Part shown: positions 1-12,215 of the stretch, in pieces
Position numbering within the stretch: position 1 is the stretch's first letter
Layout: the number at the start of each line of letters is the position of its first letter
From: Pocillopora verrucosa
Taxonomy: Eukaryota > Cnidaria > Anthozoa > Scleractinia > Pocilloporidae
Direction of reading: 5' to 3'
Length of the DNA stretch: 64,000 bases
NCBI RefSeq assembly: GCF_036669915.1
Contig: NC_089315.1
Coordinates: 30,390,131 to 30,454,130 of the forward strand
The notes under the pieces: model-generated
Told to the model about the DNA's origin: nothing
Database searches by the model: none
The model's input: only the letters and a program-made list of their open reading frames with translations
Program-made: the position numbers and the translations under genes

Positions 1-189
1 AGATTAACCCACCGATTCAAACGAAAACAGCCCTTTGACCACTGAGAGTGACTAACTTCTAATTTCTTTGTATAATACCACCCCTGAATCAAACATTAAG
101 GTTACGAGAATCTTCTTCGTGCACCTTATCATCAACTATGTTCACCACACAACTGATGTTTCTTTTTTTTTTCTTTTTTTTTTTTTAAG

Positions 190-1725
190 AAATGAATGCG
201 GAGAGTTCTCGGTCTCATCTTATCCTCGGAATCATTATCGAGAGTACAAACTTAACTTCTGGTGCTGTGCTCAAAGGAAAAGTGAGTCTTCCTTAAGTCC
301 CTCTGCATGTGTAATACATGTTCCAATACGCTTGCCAATTTTTTCTGTGAAAAAGAAAGAGTTCTTATTTTTGTATCCTTGTTACCCGAATTTCCCGTGC
401 GTGACAGAGGGTTAATTATTTGTCTTTATTTTTTAGATAAGCTTGGTTGATTTGGCCGGATCTGAACGTGCCGCAAAGACTGGTGCAAGCGCCGAGCAAC
501 TCAAGGTAGTTTTATAGAGAACCAGCAAAAATGTTCTACGATTGTTTTAAGCATTTAATCTCTTAACGCATACGTTCCTTTACAACAAGATCTCTTTTCT
601 TCTTTCTTTTTACCTTCCACTTGCTTAATCAAGTTTGATATGTATCCTACAGGAAGCCCAATCGATTAACAAGAGTTTAAGTGCCTTGGGAGACGTAATC
701 TCGGCTTTATCCAGCGAGCAGCAGTTTATTCCGTACAGAAACAACAAGCTTACCTTACTCATGCAGGATTCACTCGGTAAGAGGGCGAAAAAGATGCGAA
801 TGAATTTTGCCTTAGAAAGGGTAAGAACTGCGGGGTTCAGTTGTGAAACAGTCTCATTTTTGAACCAAAACGGATCGACTTATCGTCGTAATGTTCGATT
901 TAGTGGCATTAAGCCAAAACTGATGTAAACACAACGGCCAATCATAGCCAAGGAATTATCACAGGGAGCCAATAAGAGTTCAGAGTAAAAACAAGCAACT
1001 TGCTTGAAGGGCGGGAAAACGCTTTGGTCATCTGATAGGTTGAGATAAAAGCCCCACTTTTCTTAATCACATAGCGAAGTAGAGCAAAACCAATTATGCC
1101 TCACTCTCCATACCCAAATGAAAATTGCACTTCATCGTTTTCCTTGTTATTTTTTTCCCAGGTGGTAACGCAAAAACTCTTATGTTTGTGAACATATCCC
1201 CAGCTGATTACAACACGGATGAAACAATCACATCTCTGACGTGAGCATATTAACTTAACCTTACATTGACAACTTGAAAGTGCAACATTTCTAAAGTATT
1301 TATCGTTTGTCTTACCAAGTATTCACCTCCGATGTATATGGGCACGTTGTTATTTCATATTGTTAGTCTTTCTGGGCGATAAGGTCAACTTCTTACTTCT
1401 CGCGTTATTAAACGACATGTCTTTGACAACGTTGGTAACTTGGTTTTTCCCTTCTAAATTGTTTTTAAACTTTTATTTTTCCTTCTTTATTTAAAGGTAT
1501 GCCTCTCGCGTTAAACTTATTACAAACGATGCTCAGAAAAACGCCGACAACAAAGAGATCAACAGATTGAAGGGGGTAAGTTTAGACTGATGTCACACTC
1601 TAGCTCGACTTCATTCGGTGCTCGCACGCTTTCTTTCAATTTATTCATACCTATTATTATTATTTCAGATAATCGCAAAGTTGAAGAAAGGAGAAACTGT
1701 GGATGACGCTGAAGTGGAAGATTAA
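190..1725 (+). CDS. Kinesin-14 (KCBP/kinesin-C-like), 3' end of gene, partial
   Basis: Minus-end-type C-terminal-motor kinesin; only the last third of the motor and the C-terminus lie in the window. Exons: 190-281, 437-505, 653-776, 1162-1240, 1497-1575, 1669-1725 (stop TAA). The 166 codons seen from the in-frame Met at 192 give 165 residues; exon 190 begins with two bases of a codon from an upstream exon. Switch I (ESSRSH), switch II ([12 protein letters not shown]) and the [12 protein letters not shown] and [13 protein letters not shown] blocks (here [18 protein letters not shown]) are present. After the motor comes [15 protein letters not shown], a basic helix ([13 protein letters not shown]) and an acidic end ([10 protein letters not shown]). 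Because the motor is at the C-terminus and the tail resembles plant KCBP, I place it in kinesin-14 near KCBP and sea urchin kinesin-C, which carry MyTH4-FERM tails. That tail would lie upstream of the window and is not seen. Kinesin-14 is near certain; the KCBP assignment is likely. Confidence 0.88.
940..1045. repeat. GGAGCCAATGAGAACT-family repeat, copy 1
   Basis: CCAATCATAGCCAAGG, then GGAGCCAATAAGAGTTCAG, AGTAAAAACAAGC and GGGCGGGAAAACGC. The same order of blocks occurs at 1795-1930 and 62785-62955. Kinesin intron 4. Confidence 0.65.
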
Positions 1726-1794
1726 TTCACTGGCTGCGTCATTTTAATCGTAGTTAAGAGGTATTATTTCCAAAGCGCATCTCGATGGTAATCA

Positions 1795-1930
1795 CAATGA
1801 CCAATCAGAATAAAGGGACATATCAAAAGGAGCCAATGAGAACTCAAAGTAAAAACAAGTGAACCGCTTTAAGCGCGGGAAAACGCGGTTAACCAGGACG
1901 CGGTTGTTGTTAGTTTTGAATTGGAGTGGT
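1795..1930. repeat. GGAGCCAATGAGAACT-family repeat, copy 2
   Basis: GACCAATCAGAATAAAGGGA, GGAGCCAATGAGAACTCAAA, AGTAAAAACAAGTGAA, AAGCGCGGGAAAACGCGG. It starts 70 bp after the kinesin stop, so it is probably within that 3' UTR. Confidence 0.7.
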
Positions 1931-2656
1931 TGATAAATAATATTCCGATATTTATTGCAATATTTCGTAAACTGGGTCCCCTGTTTTTCTTTACTACGTT
2001 TACGTACTTACTACGTTTTGCAGACACTTGTGTGCCTATTCACCTTCCAAGGAATTTCAAGACTAAAGGCTTCCCCGATGGATGGCAGCTGTTCTCGACG
2101 TTTTACGGAAAAAAAAAAAAAAAAAAAAAAAAAAAACTAGATTAACCTTGTTAGCCTTTGGTAGAGGCAGGCTCCTTGCGCCAAAAATGTTGTCGATAGC
2201 TTTTGTACAAATGGAGTTATAAGTGATTTCTGAATATGCAGTATTTTTTTAAGAACTGTACATAGGGTTGTTTTTATTTAATATTTATTTTATTGGCGTT
2301 CGTCATGTGATGACGCCTTAGATATTGTGAAGTACTGCTACATTTTCAGTGTTCTGTTGGATGCAGTAGCGGAGACATTGCTATTTGCTCATGTTAACCA
2401 ACCTAGATTTACGAGTACATCATCTGTTCTCTATGTTTATTACGCATCATGTGATTGGCTGAATCTTATACGCATTTTGATTGATTATTGCTTTTGATTT
2501 GCCGGAGGACAACCGCAGAGATGACATCTCCATGAGCAACAATTTGCATTTTGCCGCGCTTCGTGTGCCAATTTTTTGTTCTTAATACATTTTGCCTTCA
2601 TCAGTGTGCTATTACTGACCAGGCGTTCATGGAAGAAATATCGAGATTTCTATGGA

Positions 2657-2686
2657 GGGGTGGGGGGAGGGGGAGGGAGGGAGGGG
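2657..2686 (+). other. G-rich tract with G-quadruplex potential
   Basis: Six runs of three or more G separated by single A or T bases in 30 bp. This satisfies the usual four-run G-quadruplex pattern on the plus strand. It lies about 930 bp after the kinesin stop codon. Function is unknown; it may be simple repeat sequence. Confidence 0.6.
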
Positions 2687-4319
2687 TAAACGGTTTGTGT
2701 TTTGAATCTTAACCTCTTTGAACCCTAAGATCCTTATATTTCTTGTGTTGTGTTATAACAATGAAGAACAGATGTACTCGAACATCAAGCTTGGGTCTCT
2801 TGTGCTCTCCTAAGTTCCCTACAGTATGTTAGAGGGACTAGTGTCCTGGGTACTTGATGTTGATCAGCGGCATAAGTTGCATCGTATTAGATTTACATCT
2901 TCTTAATTTTTTTGTAAATAAGACGGCAACTGAATAAAAAAAGATCTTTGTCTTATCTGATCAATCGCATAACTCTCTGCCATCTGTGATGGAAATTTAA
3001 TGCACATCGAGATCAGAAGTATTCGTTTCAGTATCACAAGGTGCGCCAAACCTCCAAGATTTATAATTTTATCCCTTTTTTGGGTGTCTTGCGCTGGAAT
3101 TTCGTTCGCGTTTTTTCTACAGAAAGAGAAGTCTTCACCGTTTATCCATATTTTCCTCATCTAAATCCGGCTTGACTGATGATTTAATTGTCAGATCTCA
3201 GTTCATACCCTCCCACGCACCACATTTTTATCATCTCAAACGAGGGTAACACATTTCAAATTTTTATCACAACTCAGTCCTGGTTATGTAGAATTTGCTG
3301 TTAAAGGTAGGATCCGAATTTTGTTCACTTGTGTGGGTTCCAAACAAACTCGGATGGCACGATAAACAAACACGTCAGAAATTTGTCCTTTGAGGTTATT
3401 TCACATATTAGTACACTCATACTTTTATCATAAATGCCTTTTAAACACCATAAAGGTCAAGTGATTATAGTAATCTTTTAAATATTTATGGAAAGATATT
3501 TGAATATTTTGTGAACCAAGCAGATATTCATTGCAATAAAGCCGCCTGGCTTGTGATCATTTAAATAGCTTGCTATGAAAGCGTCACAGAAATAATTGCG
3601 TGACAAAACTATTATTGCGTGATCTTCAAAGACAGAGTTGTAGTTACAAATATTTCTGATTCCTTTTTCGTAAGCCGTTTTGAAGGGAGTAGCGAGATAC
3701 ATATTTCTAACCACAAAAGTGTGTATATTATATAATTATCTATTCGGAAATGTTTTGCTCGACCGTGTTGTTTCCTCTTGAAACGCCAGCGCTGAATTCA
3801 AGTGGTTTTCTCCCTCGAATATTTTACTGTTATCTTATCCCACAGACAAAATAAGCTACCTCTTAGGTCAATTGGATCGTAATTTTTTTTCAAAACACAT
3901 ATCATCATCCATTAATGCGTGACAAAATCAGTCATCGCGTTACATCAGGAGTCTGAATTCTCCCGATGGTTCTCGAATTATTGCGAAGGTAAAAAACTTC
4001 TTTCCACGACTCCATTTTTAAAGATTATCGAATTCCACAACTTCTTGTTTCGAATACCTCTAATTTCCCGTTATTCAGGAAAACACAGTCGATCGATATT
4101 TCCGCTAACGAGTTCAAGAAATATTTTTTTGTTTACGATTGCTGTAGGACTTTCAAAATTAACCAAAAGAAAATCGATTCTCATCTGTTCTCAACAACCT
4201 GAGAAACTGATAGAAAAAAAAAAGTCCGCTCATGGAGGATTTACAAGCGAGTTAAGCCGGTAAAATGTTGATCGCATAAAAATCCGTGATAATTTTATGC
4301 CGCAGGTAAGTCCCTCGCT

Positions 4320-4329
4320 CCATATATGG
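4320..4329. promoter_or_regulatory. CArG box (SRF site) upstream of tropomyosin 1
   Basis: CCATATATGG is an exact match to the serum response factor consensus CC(A/T)6GG, 141 bp upstream of the tropomyosin start codon. SRF/CArG control of actin-cytoskeleton and muscle genes is well established in animals. I infer that it acts on this gene. No equivalent was seen directly upstream of the second tropomyosin. Confidence 0.5.
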
Positions 4330-4469
4330 AATGGCACGCATCTGGCTTAGAATGTTGGGAATCTGGGCGTCAGTCGTTGTTCTGTGTTCAACAAAATCTT
4401 GTCATTCGAAGACTGCACACTGTTTCTTGTTTAATATCGGTTTTGGTCGAGTAGTTCCCAACAGACAAA

Positions 4470-7400
4470 ATGGAGCAGATAAAGAAAAAGATGGCTGTTC
4501 TTCGTGATACTCTCGCTGATGCAGAAAAACGGGCTGATAAAGCAGAGGGCGATTTGAAATCGGCGAAAGATCGAGCCGCAGAAGTGAGTACAACTTCGAT
4601 TATTTGTCACGATCAGCTCGTTTAGCATTAGTTGTTAACCCTTTACTTTTACTAACTACCCTCTGATCGACTTTGGACGGTTTCTGTATGGCAATTTGCT
4701 CGATATGTGTAATAAAAAGGTTTCTTTTCAACATATATTGCTCGTGTTGAAGGGTTTACTCATTGCAAACAGCCCGATTGATCAGAAATATGGCCGGCCT
4801 AAATTCCTTTGCTCGGTTCTCTATATGGAAATGCAAAATGCTCCGTTATTTGCCGACGATCTTCTGTTTTGAAGTAGAGGAGTGGTTATTTAGTCAGCTT
4901 GTCATTTGTAAGTTTTATTCATGAAAACAGATAAAGGCTTGTTCGCTTGACGCAGAGCTAATCTTTGGGTCAAATTGATCCATAATAAAGCTGTGGTCGA
5001 GTTACAGTAGTTTCCAAGCTCTTCTTTTAATCGAATATTTCACAATTTTCACAAGGTTTTATTGCCTGTCAGTGAAGCTGTATGAAAGATTTAGTGCTGG
5101 CAATCGACAGCGATGGTATCAGTATAATCAAATTGAATTCAATATTTGGCACAGTTACAAAATATTTGACGCAATTTCTCTTCACACAAGTGTGTCTCTT
5201 CCACAAACAATGGTAATATGACGCTGAAATGGCTGCTAAATGTTCTCGATTTCATCATGACTAGATCACTAGAGTAGATGAAAACCTATCAATTGAACTG
5301 GTCAAAAGTAACTACAGATACATGTAGATAACATAAATTTATTTGGCACGTCCCACCATCTTTGAGAAATCATATACCTGTTGAATGAATAGGATGAGTC
5401 ACATTTTATGAATTTATCTATTGCCAATGGAAGACAGAACTATTGATGGTGCCAGTTGAAACACGTCAAGTTCACAACAGTCAGCCAGTTTCTCAGTGTG
5501 TGAACATCTGTTGTTGTGGCAGAGAGCTGAGGAAAGAGTTTTAAGTCATGGCTGATAAAGAAAATTTTTCTAACCAAATGAATATCTCATTTTTTAAGGG
5601 AGAGCTCTTCTCTTTATCCAGAGCACTACTCTGTCCTTGCCTACAGCTTTGTTAATTTTGCAATTTCTCTTTTTCCCCTACTGTCTGTTTAGTTGTAATC
5701 AACTGATTTTTGGTTTGTATCCTAAAAAATCTGATTGAAAAGTCAGCTTTGTGTGATTTCACAGTCATGTTTTGGAATTATTTTCCAACTTTTAATTTTT
5801 AGACTGAACAGGAAGTATCTTCCTTAACAAAAGAGTTGCAACAGATTGAAGATGATTTGGATGCTGCAGAATCACGCCTTAGTACAATAACAGAACAACT
5901 GAAACAAGCTGAGGCACAAGCAGATGAGAGTGAAAGGTAAGATTTTTTGAGGTTAACTGAGCTAATTTTAATACCATTGGCAATTAAACTTTAACCATCC
6001 AACTCTCAGAAGTGTTAAACAATTAACTTCTCCCTACAATATCAATACATTATTTAGCAAACATGTCATGAGAATGCTCAAACTTATCAGGTAGAAGTTG
6101 TTATCTTTATCCAACACCAAATTCTCATAACTGATCTACAAGGGTATGTGTAGCAGCTAGAGGAAAGAGTTAACAATTAGATCTGGGGAGGGTTAGGGCA
6201 TGATTGATTTAGCTTTACTTCTTCACAATGGCTCAACTACAATCCTGAACTGAACACCCAACAACCACACTTGCTTACTTACAAGTGGAGGCAAGCTCCC
6301 AGCATAGGATGATAACGATTCAGATGGTGGCTGGGGGAAGCCAAATTTATATCACCAAGTTGGATTGATTCTATCAATTTGGCCGGTGGTTTCTATATTT
6401 GCAAAATTATATTAAGTCACCGTTGTTTTTTCCCAAGAAATAGGGCTATACACATGAGATACAGGCATAATTTCTTAAGTTCAATTTGTGGAGATGTCAT
6501 GTGAAGATGGTTAGTTTCACAGGATACCCAGCCTGAGCTGTCATTATGTGCTAAGTAGCTTATCTTGTTTTTCTTTACTCTCAGAGTGAGGAAGGTTTTG
6601 GAAAACAGGGGTTTGGCTGATGAAGAGAGGGTAAGCAAGCTATGCCAGTTTCATTTGCTGGGAGCTTTCAGAAGAGGAGAGTGTAGCAAATGAGAGCACA
6701 GTAATCATTTTAAGGCACTGGTGTGCCTATATCCTATGGCCTTTAAAATCTAGTGTGCTGTTGGCCTTATACAAATTCTGTAAGCCTTAGAGTGAACCTT
6801 AATAATATGCTGTACTGAACTGCATGTTGCTGATACAGAGATCATATTGGTAGCATTATTTATCAATCTAAATGAGGCCTCTGTGATTTTAGTTTTTGGT
6901 TCAGGCGATCTGATTGCTTAGAGGTAAATAACTGCATCATAAGCAAGATTGCAAATTCCGAATTACTTTATGAAAATAGTACTGTGAATTGTCATAATCT
7001 ATTGAGTAGAAATATTGGTGGTGTATCAGTACTGTCAAAGAAGCTGGTAGATGGCCAGACCCGCTGACTTTCAGACCATTTTGTACCATCTACTGTATGA
7101 ATTGTGGTTTAAGAAAGAAACTATGCATTTTTAAACTGATTCCAACATCAATGCTTGAGTAAAAGAAGGTTACTCAAATATTTCCCAGACTGTTGGAAAT
7201 CACATCTCGGAGAGTTTCAAACTTCAAATTTTTTTGGGGATCATGCTCATGAGCCCTACACCTTAGAAGGGGAGGGGTTGCTAAGCAACAGGTCATGCTT
7301 GATACATAAGCCTAATTGAATCGAGCTGTGTACTCAGTTCAGATTGTATATCTATTGCATTTTCTAATTACAGTCCTGCATACAATTATATTTGTCCATA

Positions 7401-10177
7401 TAGAAGAGGAGAGCTTCAAAAGAGTTTTCAACAGGAACTGTATCAGGAGATTACTTTTTCAAACCATACTTAATTAAACCTCAAGTGATATTTATCTAAA
7501 TGTGGTTTTACTCTTCATTTAGTCTTCCCAGTTTGAGGCCAAATTGGCTGAGGAACGAGAGAGAGCTGAAAGAGCTGAGAGAGAGTATGAAGAGGTTTGT
7601 CATTCTTAGTTTGTTATGTGGTAAAATGTTTTGACTCATTTACTCATTATGCTAGCTGTAATGATTGGTAGAATGATTAACAGAAAAGACTTGACATTGC
7701 ACAATAGTTCCTGTGTGCTTAAATGAAAGCTACTTTCAGTTGTACAAGGAATACTTTTATTTTGTGTAAATAAAAAATTGGATTGGTATTCTGGAAGCTT
7801 TTCACCATGCTTATGAAAATGGCAAAAGCCAAAATTATGGCCCTTTAAAATTGTTTTAATTGCCATTTTACTTTTCCTTCAAGATTGCTGCAAAGATAGC
7901 CGTACTGGAAAATGAATTGGAAGAAACAGAAAATAGGGCTGAGGAGGCAGAAGAGTAAGTTTGGTTTTAGTTAGTTTTTAGCATTACAGCAAAAGGAAAA
8001 AGCCAGAAGAGGCCAAATTGTAAGAAGCACAGCAAAAGCAAAGCAAAGCAAATTTCCGTGTCTGCCTTAACATTCACTTACATGTTTGCTACACAAGCCA
8101 GCTCTATCTTTCAAGGGTAAAAATAAGTTTGACCACTTTTTTCCAGCAATGAGCTAACAAACCATTGATTTACTTTCAAGTAAATATGATATTTGTATGT
8201 CACAGTCCAGTTTTTGTGCACCAGACCAACCCTTCAACCCTTAAGAGTGATTAGAATCCAATTTCTTACTGCATCATCACCTCTGAATTGCACATCAAAG
8301 TCACAACAAGTTAGCTCAATAGGTTAGAGCGCTGGACTGTTGTGCGGGAGGTCAGGGAATAGAGGCCTGGCCAGACCAATACTCAAGGTCTTAAAATAAT
8401 TTAGGAGAATGTGCTACCTTTCTATAATGTCAAGAAATGGATAGACATTCTAGTCTTCTCAAATAAGGACAAATAAACCGTAGGTCCCATCTCCTGCTTC
8501 TATTAATTATTCAATTTGGTTAGGCAGGGGACATTGAAGAACCCACAACCAGATTACTGTGATGTGGTCGGGCCTGTTTACTGGGAATTGGGGGGGGGGG
8601 GGGTCTGGCCTTGTCATTGTTAATGCCAGATCCACTGTATTAGGCTAAAGCTGTAGTGGTCTCCCTGGCTGAGATAATTAGGCAAAGCTAAATAAATTAA
8701 ATTAATGATAACTTATTAAAGAAGTGTATGATTGTTGAATACGTTCTTCTTGTCAGCTGCTTAGGAAATGTAAAGAAAAAACTGAATGAAGAATATTAAA
8801 ACTGTTGTTAGGGTGTAAGAGATATTAAGACAGTTCTTACACAAGAGCTTATCCTTAAAATATGTTCCTTATGGTGTTCCAGCCAATAGTACCATTTCAA
8901 ACACAATTCTGGGGTTCAAGCAAAGTGACCTTTGGCATTGTTAAACAATGTTTCAGTGTTTTTGTTTATTCTCTGTTCATGTTCATATACTCAGGCTCTT
9001 AACTTTGTTTGTAGGAGTGTTAAGACTCTGGAGGAAGAGGTCACCTTGGTTGGAAACAATTTGCGAAGTTTAGAAGTCAGTGAAGGAGAGGTGAGTGTTT
9101 AACACTTAATTTGTGAAGGCAACTTGTATTAAAAGTTAAATCACTTAAAGAGAGGAAGAAGCTGTGGCTTCATGGATAGTGTGCTGAACTTTGGGTGAAG
9201 ATGTCTGGGTTCAATATCTGGCCAGGTCATCATATTGTGTTCTATTGAAAAATACTTTGCTTTCACAGTACTTTTCTCCACCCAGGTCTCATTTGTTCAA
9301 AGGCTGGATAATGCTATCCAGTGGATAAGTGTGTACAAAACATACTATGCTATTAGCTGGATAGCAATTTATCCAGTGGGTAGCATGAACCACCCCTCAA
9401 ACAACCAAGGTCAGGAGTTAAAAATGGGTATTGGAAAATTGTTAGGGAAGACTGATTAACCCTTTAACTCCCCATGATTTGATTGTTAATTTTCCTCAAT
9501 ATTCTCATTACCTGTTTGCTGGATAATCTAAAGTTATTTTAGTGAGAAGTCACTTGTTAATCACTTCTGGAAGAAACTGGGATAAGCTCAGACTGGATGG
9601 GTCACCTGGCTCAAGCACAGACTTTAACCATTGAAAGAAAATATAGAATTTTAATTGGGTAGATATACTCAAAGTTAAACAATCATTCTGGGTTTGTACA
9701 TGTTGTTAATTTTTTGTTTGTCATTGTCAGGCTTCCAAACGAGAGATAGATTATGATGACAAGATCAAAAAGCTTGAATCTGAGTACAATGAGGTATAGA
9801 AAATTTCTGCTTTAATAGCTACACTTGATATGGTTCTGTTTTTCAGTATTTGTATATTGATGAATAAGACATTGTAACCTTGACAGATCCTGAATTTACA
9901 ACATAAATTTTATCATTAAATCTTGAGGACTTTGTTCACTAGGCTGAAGAGAGAGCAACTCAAGCTGAGGCCAAGGTGGTAGAACTGGAGAAAGAGATTG
10001 ATAACTTGGATGGTAAGAAGTTCTTTGCTTTTGTACCTATCCCTGAATTTTAAAATGATTTTTTAACTTTTTACTTTGTTTCAATTTTCTGCAGCTGAAC
10101 TGGAAAGGTCCAAGGAAGAATATAACAAAGTAAAAGATGAACTAGATCAGACCATGCAAGAGTTGAACGAAATGTAA
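4470..10177 (+). CDS. Tropomyosin, copy 1 (242 residues, 9 exons)
   Basis: Coiled-coil protein that lies along actin filaments. Exons: 4470-4583, 5803-5936, 6585-6630, 7523-7594, 7884-7954, 9015-9090, 9731-9793, 9943-10012, 10095-10177 (TAA). All junctions are GT-AG and phases agree, giving 729 nt and 242 residues. The protein is an uninterrupted heptad repeat rich in E, K, A and L, starting MEQIKKKMAVLRDTLADAEK. It contains the tropomyosin signature block VRKVLENRGLADEER (residues about 84-98) and ends QELNEM. The length is near that of short metazoan tropomyosins, not the 284-residue muscle form. No alternative exon was seen for any position. Intron 1 (4584-5802) and intron 5 (7955-9014) are the largest; the latter contains a SINE. 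A polyadenylation signal follows at 10432. The start is set by the MEQIKKKM N-terminus, which aligns with that of the second copy. Confidence 0.96.
8305..8705 (+). repeat. tRNA-derived SINE in tropomyosin 1 intron 5
   Basis: The head, from about 8310, has a tRNA-like A box (TTAGCTCAATAGGTTAGAGC) followed by GCTGGACTGTTGTGCGGGAGGTC and a decayed B box. The body continues through ATAAACCGTAGGTCCCATCTC and a late AAGAACCCAC block, ending in an A/T-rich tail. I recognise this layout as a SINE type common in coral genomes, from memory rather than a search. A run of about 14 G sits near 8590-8604 inside it. Boundaries are approximate; no clear target duplication was found. Confidence 0.6.
9279..9410. 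repeat. GGATA-rich foldback MITE, copy 1
   Basis: Repeated inverted blocks of the kind GCTGGATA/TATCCAG (GCTGGATAATGCTATCCAG, AGCTGGATAGCAATTTATCC) between TTGTTCAAAG-like and AAACAACC ends. The same architecture appears in opposite orientation at 59707-59850, so this is a dispersed non-autonomous element. It lies in tropomyosin 1 intron 6. Confidence 0.6.
9458..9600. repeat. TTAACCCTTT-type MITE, truncated copy
   Basis: Begins TTAACCCTTTAACTCCCCAT and shares the internal phrase TATTCTCATTACCTGTTTGC with the full copy at 50325-50522. The right terminus has decayed. Lies in tropomyosin 1 intron 6. Confidence 0.6.
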
Positions 10178-10431
10178 AAGCAAAACTAGTTCACAGGGAA
10201 CTGTCGGGAACAATTTGCCTCTTGTGTCATCTAAACTTGTGTAAACTAGGAGTTTGGTGGTTGACAAGATGTGTTGAGTTTTTCAGTTGAATAATTTCTC
10301 TTTTAATTTAAATAGGTTTTTAGGAAAATTGAATTACATGTAACATCTATGTGAGATTAACGTATTAACGTAGCCTGCAAATACATCAACCTTTCATCTT
10401 TGTTGTTGTTGCTACTGGTGCAGTCTCTCTC

Positions 10432-10437
10432 AATAAA
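10432..10437 (+). terminator. Polyadenylation signal, tropomyosin 1
   Basis: AATAAA 255 bp downstream of the tropomyosin 1 stop codon, in a short T-rich context. It is the first canonical signal after the stop. Confidence 0.65.
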
Positions 10438-12059
10438 CACCTGTTTTAGAACTCTATAGTTGTTAAGAAGTAGCTGTTTTCACTGGCTATGTTGAACTGC
10501 GTAGTAATTTTCCAACCTTTCTGTGGCCGATATCTTGAGGGAGGAATTTGTTTTATTATACCTTTTATTTGTAATTCATTAAGAAAGTGAACACAATGGC
10601 TAGACCTCTCAGAGGATTGGTTGTACAGTTGTGAGTGAGCCTTGGCCACTGGGAAAGGTAAAGAAAAGAGCTGACTCAGTAAGAAGGACCTTTCATCTAG
10701 ATTTCTAGAGAGAAAATCAAAGAAAAATTGTCTTCGTCGACCAAGAGTTCTTTGTTGACTATTTGGAAGAGGTGTCATCGAAAAAATTCCTCTGAGCTGC
10801 CATGAATTTAAATTAATGAAATTGAGACAATATGCAGTACGCACCAAACAAGCGTGACCTAACTTTTAAATATTGTGGGACACTAGCGTGACTAGTCCGC
10901 TAGAATGAGGAGCTCCCTTGCCTTGTTGATCACTGAGCACGATATAATTTTATTTTGATCCATATTGACTGGGAAATCAGCGGTCAACTCTAAAAGCTGT
11001 TTAACAAGTTGGCTGATCAGGTTATTTTATTTTCAGTTTTCTTTAGTCACTAACAATCGCTTTTTTTAAGTTGCGAGAATTAACCTTTTACAAATCAATG
11101 AAATCTTGTTATCAGTAGTATTGTGACTTTTAAGGCAAATGAAACCTGTTAAACCATTTCCAATGTTTCGGGTAAAAACTTACGCGAGATCTACCAGGAT
11201 AAAGACAGTTATGATTATGATATCCCTGAGTTTGATATAGGGCTATACAGCTAGATAAGCATCCTCAATGCATGTTTTATAGGGAGCTAGCAAATACCTG
11301 TGAATAACACCCGAGTCCCCCTCGCTTGGCCTCCTCACTTAACACGCCATTAGAACGCGTTCGGCTTTTACAGGCCTCTTTTTATTACTTAACTCTTCAG
11401 ACGAAAAGGTGTGTTTTGGCGAGTCCTTTCAACCCTTTCATTCCCAAAATCTATAGCACATTCCCCTGACTTGAAAACATACCCTATTTCATCGGCTATT
11501 CGTGAGAATTTAGTGTCCCATCAACCATATTCTATAAACTGCCTGTGCAAAAGCTTTGAAGGAAATTTATAAAGAGATAACTCATTCGACAATAGAGTTT
11601 TAGCCTACTATTAGCCTACTACTAGCCTACGATCTTCAGTTTGATTTCTTTCGTTTATCAGGCTTTTATTAGCAAATGCCATCTAGCCTACAGTACGATC
11701 ACTTTCTCGTTCTTTAAACGTATGTATACTGTTTTATAGCGTCCTTTCATTTGATTATAACCGGAAATGACGCATTACTTCAGCCATGATTTTCTAGCTT
11801 TCATGGGTACAGACTGGATCGAGCTTTGGGCGCCGTTGTCTCGTGGGCGGTCATCGATTGTACCTATCCTCTCCAGAAGGGGACCTTTGAGAGGAGGAGC
11901 GCGGGCTCATTTCCCGAACTGCCGCTGTACATCGAGCCGAGATCGAGCTTCTCCGCAAAGAGTTTTGAAGTCTTAAGCCTAACCTGCGGTCTGCGAACGC
12001 TTCTTTCCTCTCAAATAATGAAATAACAACTTAAATCTTCTCTCATTGATTTGAAGTGT

Positions 12060-12065
12060 TTTATT
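12060..12065 (-). terminator. Polyadenylation signal for the 313-residue gene
   Basis: AATAAA on the minus strand (TTTATT on plus), 151 bp beyond the stop codon of the 12216-13157 gene. It supports that gene being transcribed. Confidence 0.5.
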
Positions 12066-12215
12066 AATTTCAAACCTGACACAAGATTACTCTCGTTCGA
12101 TATCAAGCCTGGAGAAACTAAACCTGATCAGAAGGTTTCTGTTTTTTAAAAAACCTAGGTTTATCGTAAGATTACGGTTAAGATGAATATTTTTTAGCTG
12201 GCAAAGCATTGAAGG

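Larger units (their letters stand above)
1726..4469. other. Kinesin to tropomyosin intergenic region
   Basis: No convincing coding exon. It holds a copy of the GGAGCCAATGAGAACT repeat family (about 1795-1930), a run of about 28 A at 2109-2136, a G-rich tract at 2657-2686, and the proximal promoter of the first tropomyosin with a CArg-type element at 4320-4329. Short open frames here (such as 2903-3160 and 3478-3714 minus) have no recognisable domain and low-complexity composition. Confidence 0.6.
10178..12215. other. Tropomyosin 1 3' UTR and intergenic region
   Basis: The 3' UTR of tropomyosin 1 extends to about 10450, with its AATAAA at 10432. A 133-codon minus-strand open frame at 10446-10847 begins inside that UTR and has no recognisable domain; I do not call it a gene. 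Around 11830-11990 there is a GC-rich stretch with CGCGGGCTCATTTCCCGAA, which resembles a dispersed coral repeat tail (uncertain). Confidence 0.5.

Noticed and set aside
2109..2136. Run of about 28 A as a processed-pseudogene tail
   Set aside because: No upstream sequence reads as an intronless gene copy and no flanking duplication was found; a simple A tract explains it.
10446..10847. 133-codon minus-strand open frame after tropomyosin 1
   Set aside because: It overlaps the tropomyosin 3' UTR end, has no recognisable domain, no splice partners and no polyadenylation signal that I could place.
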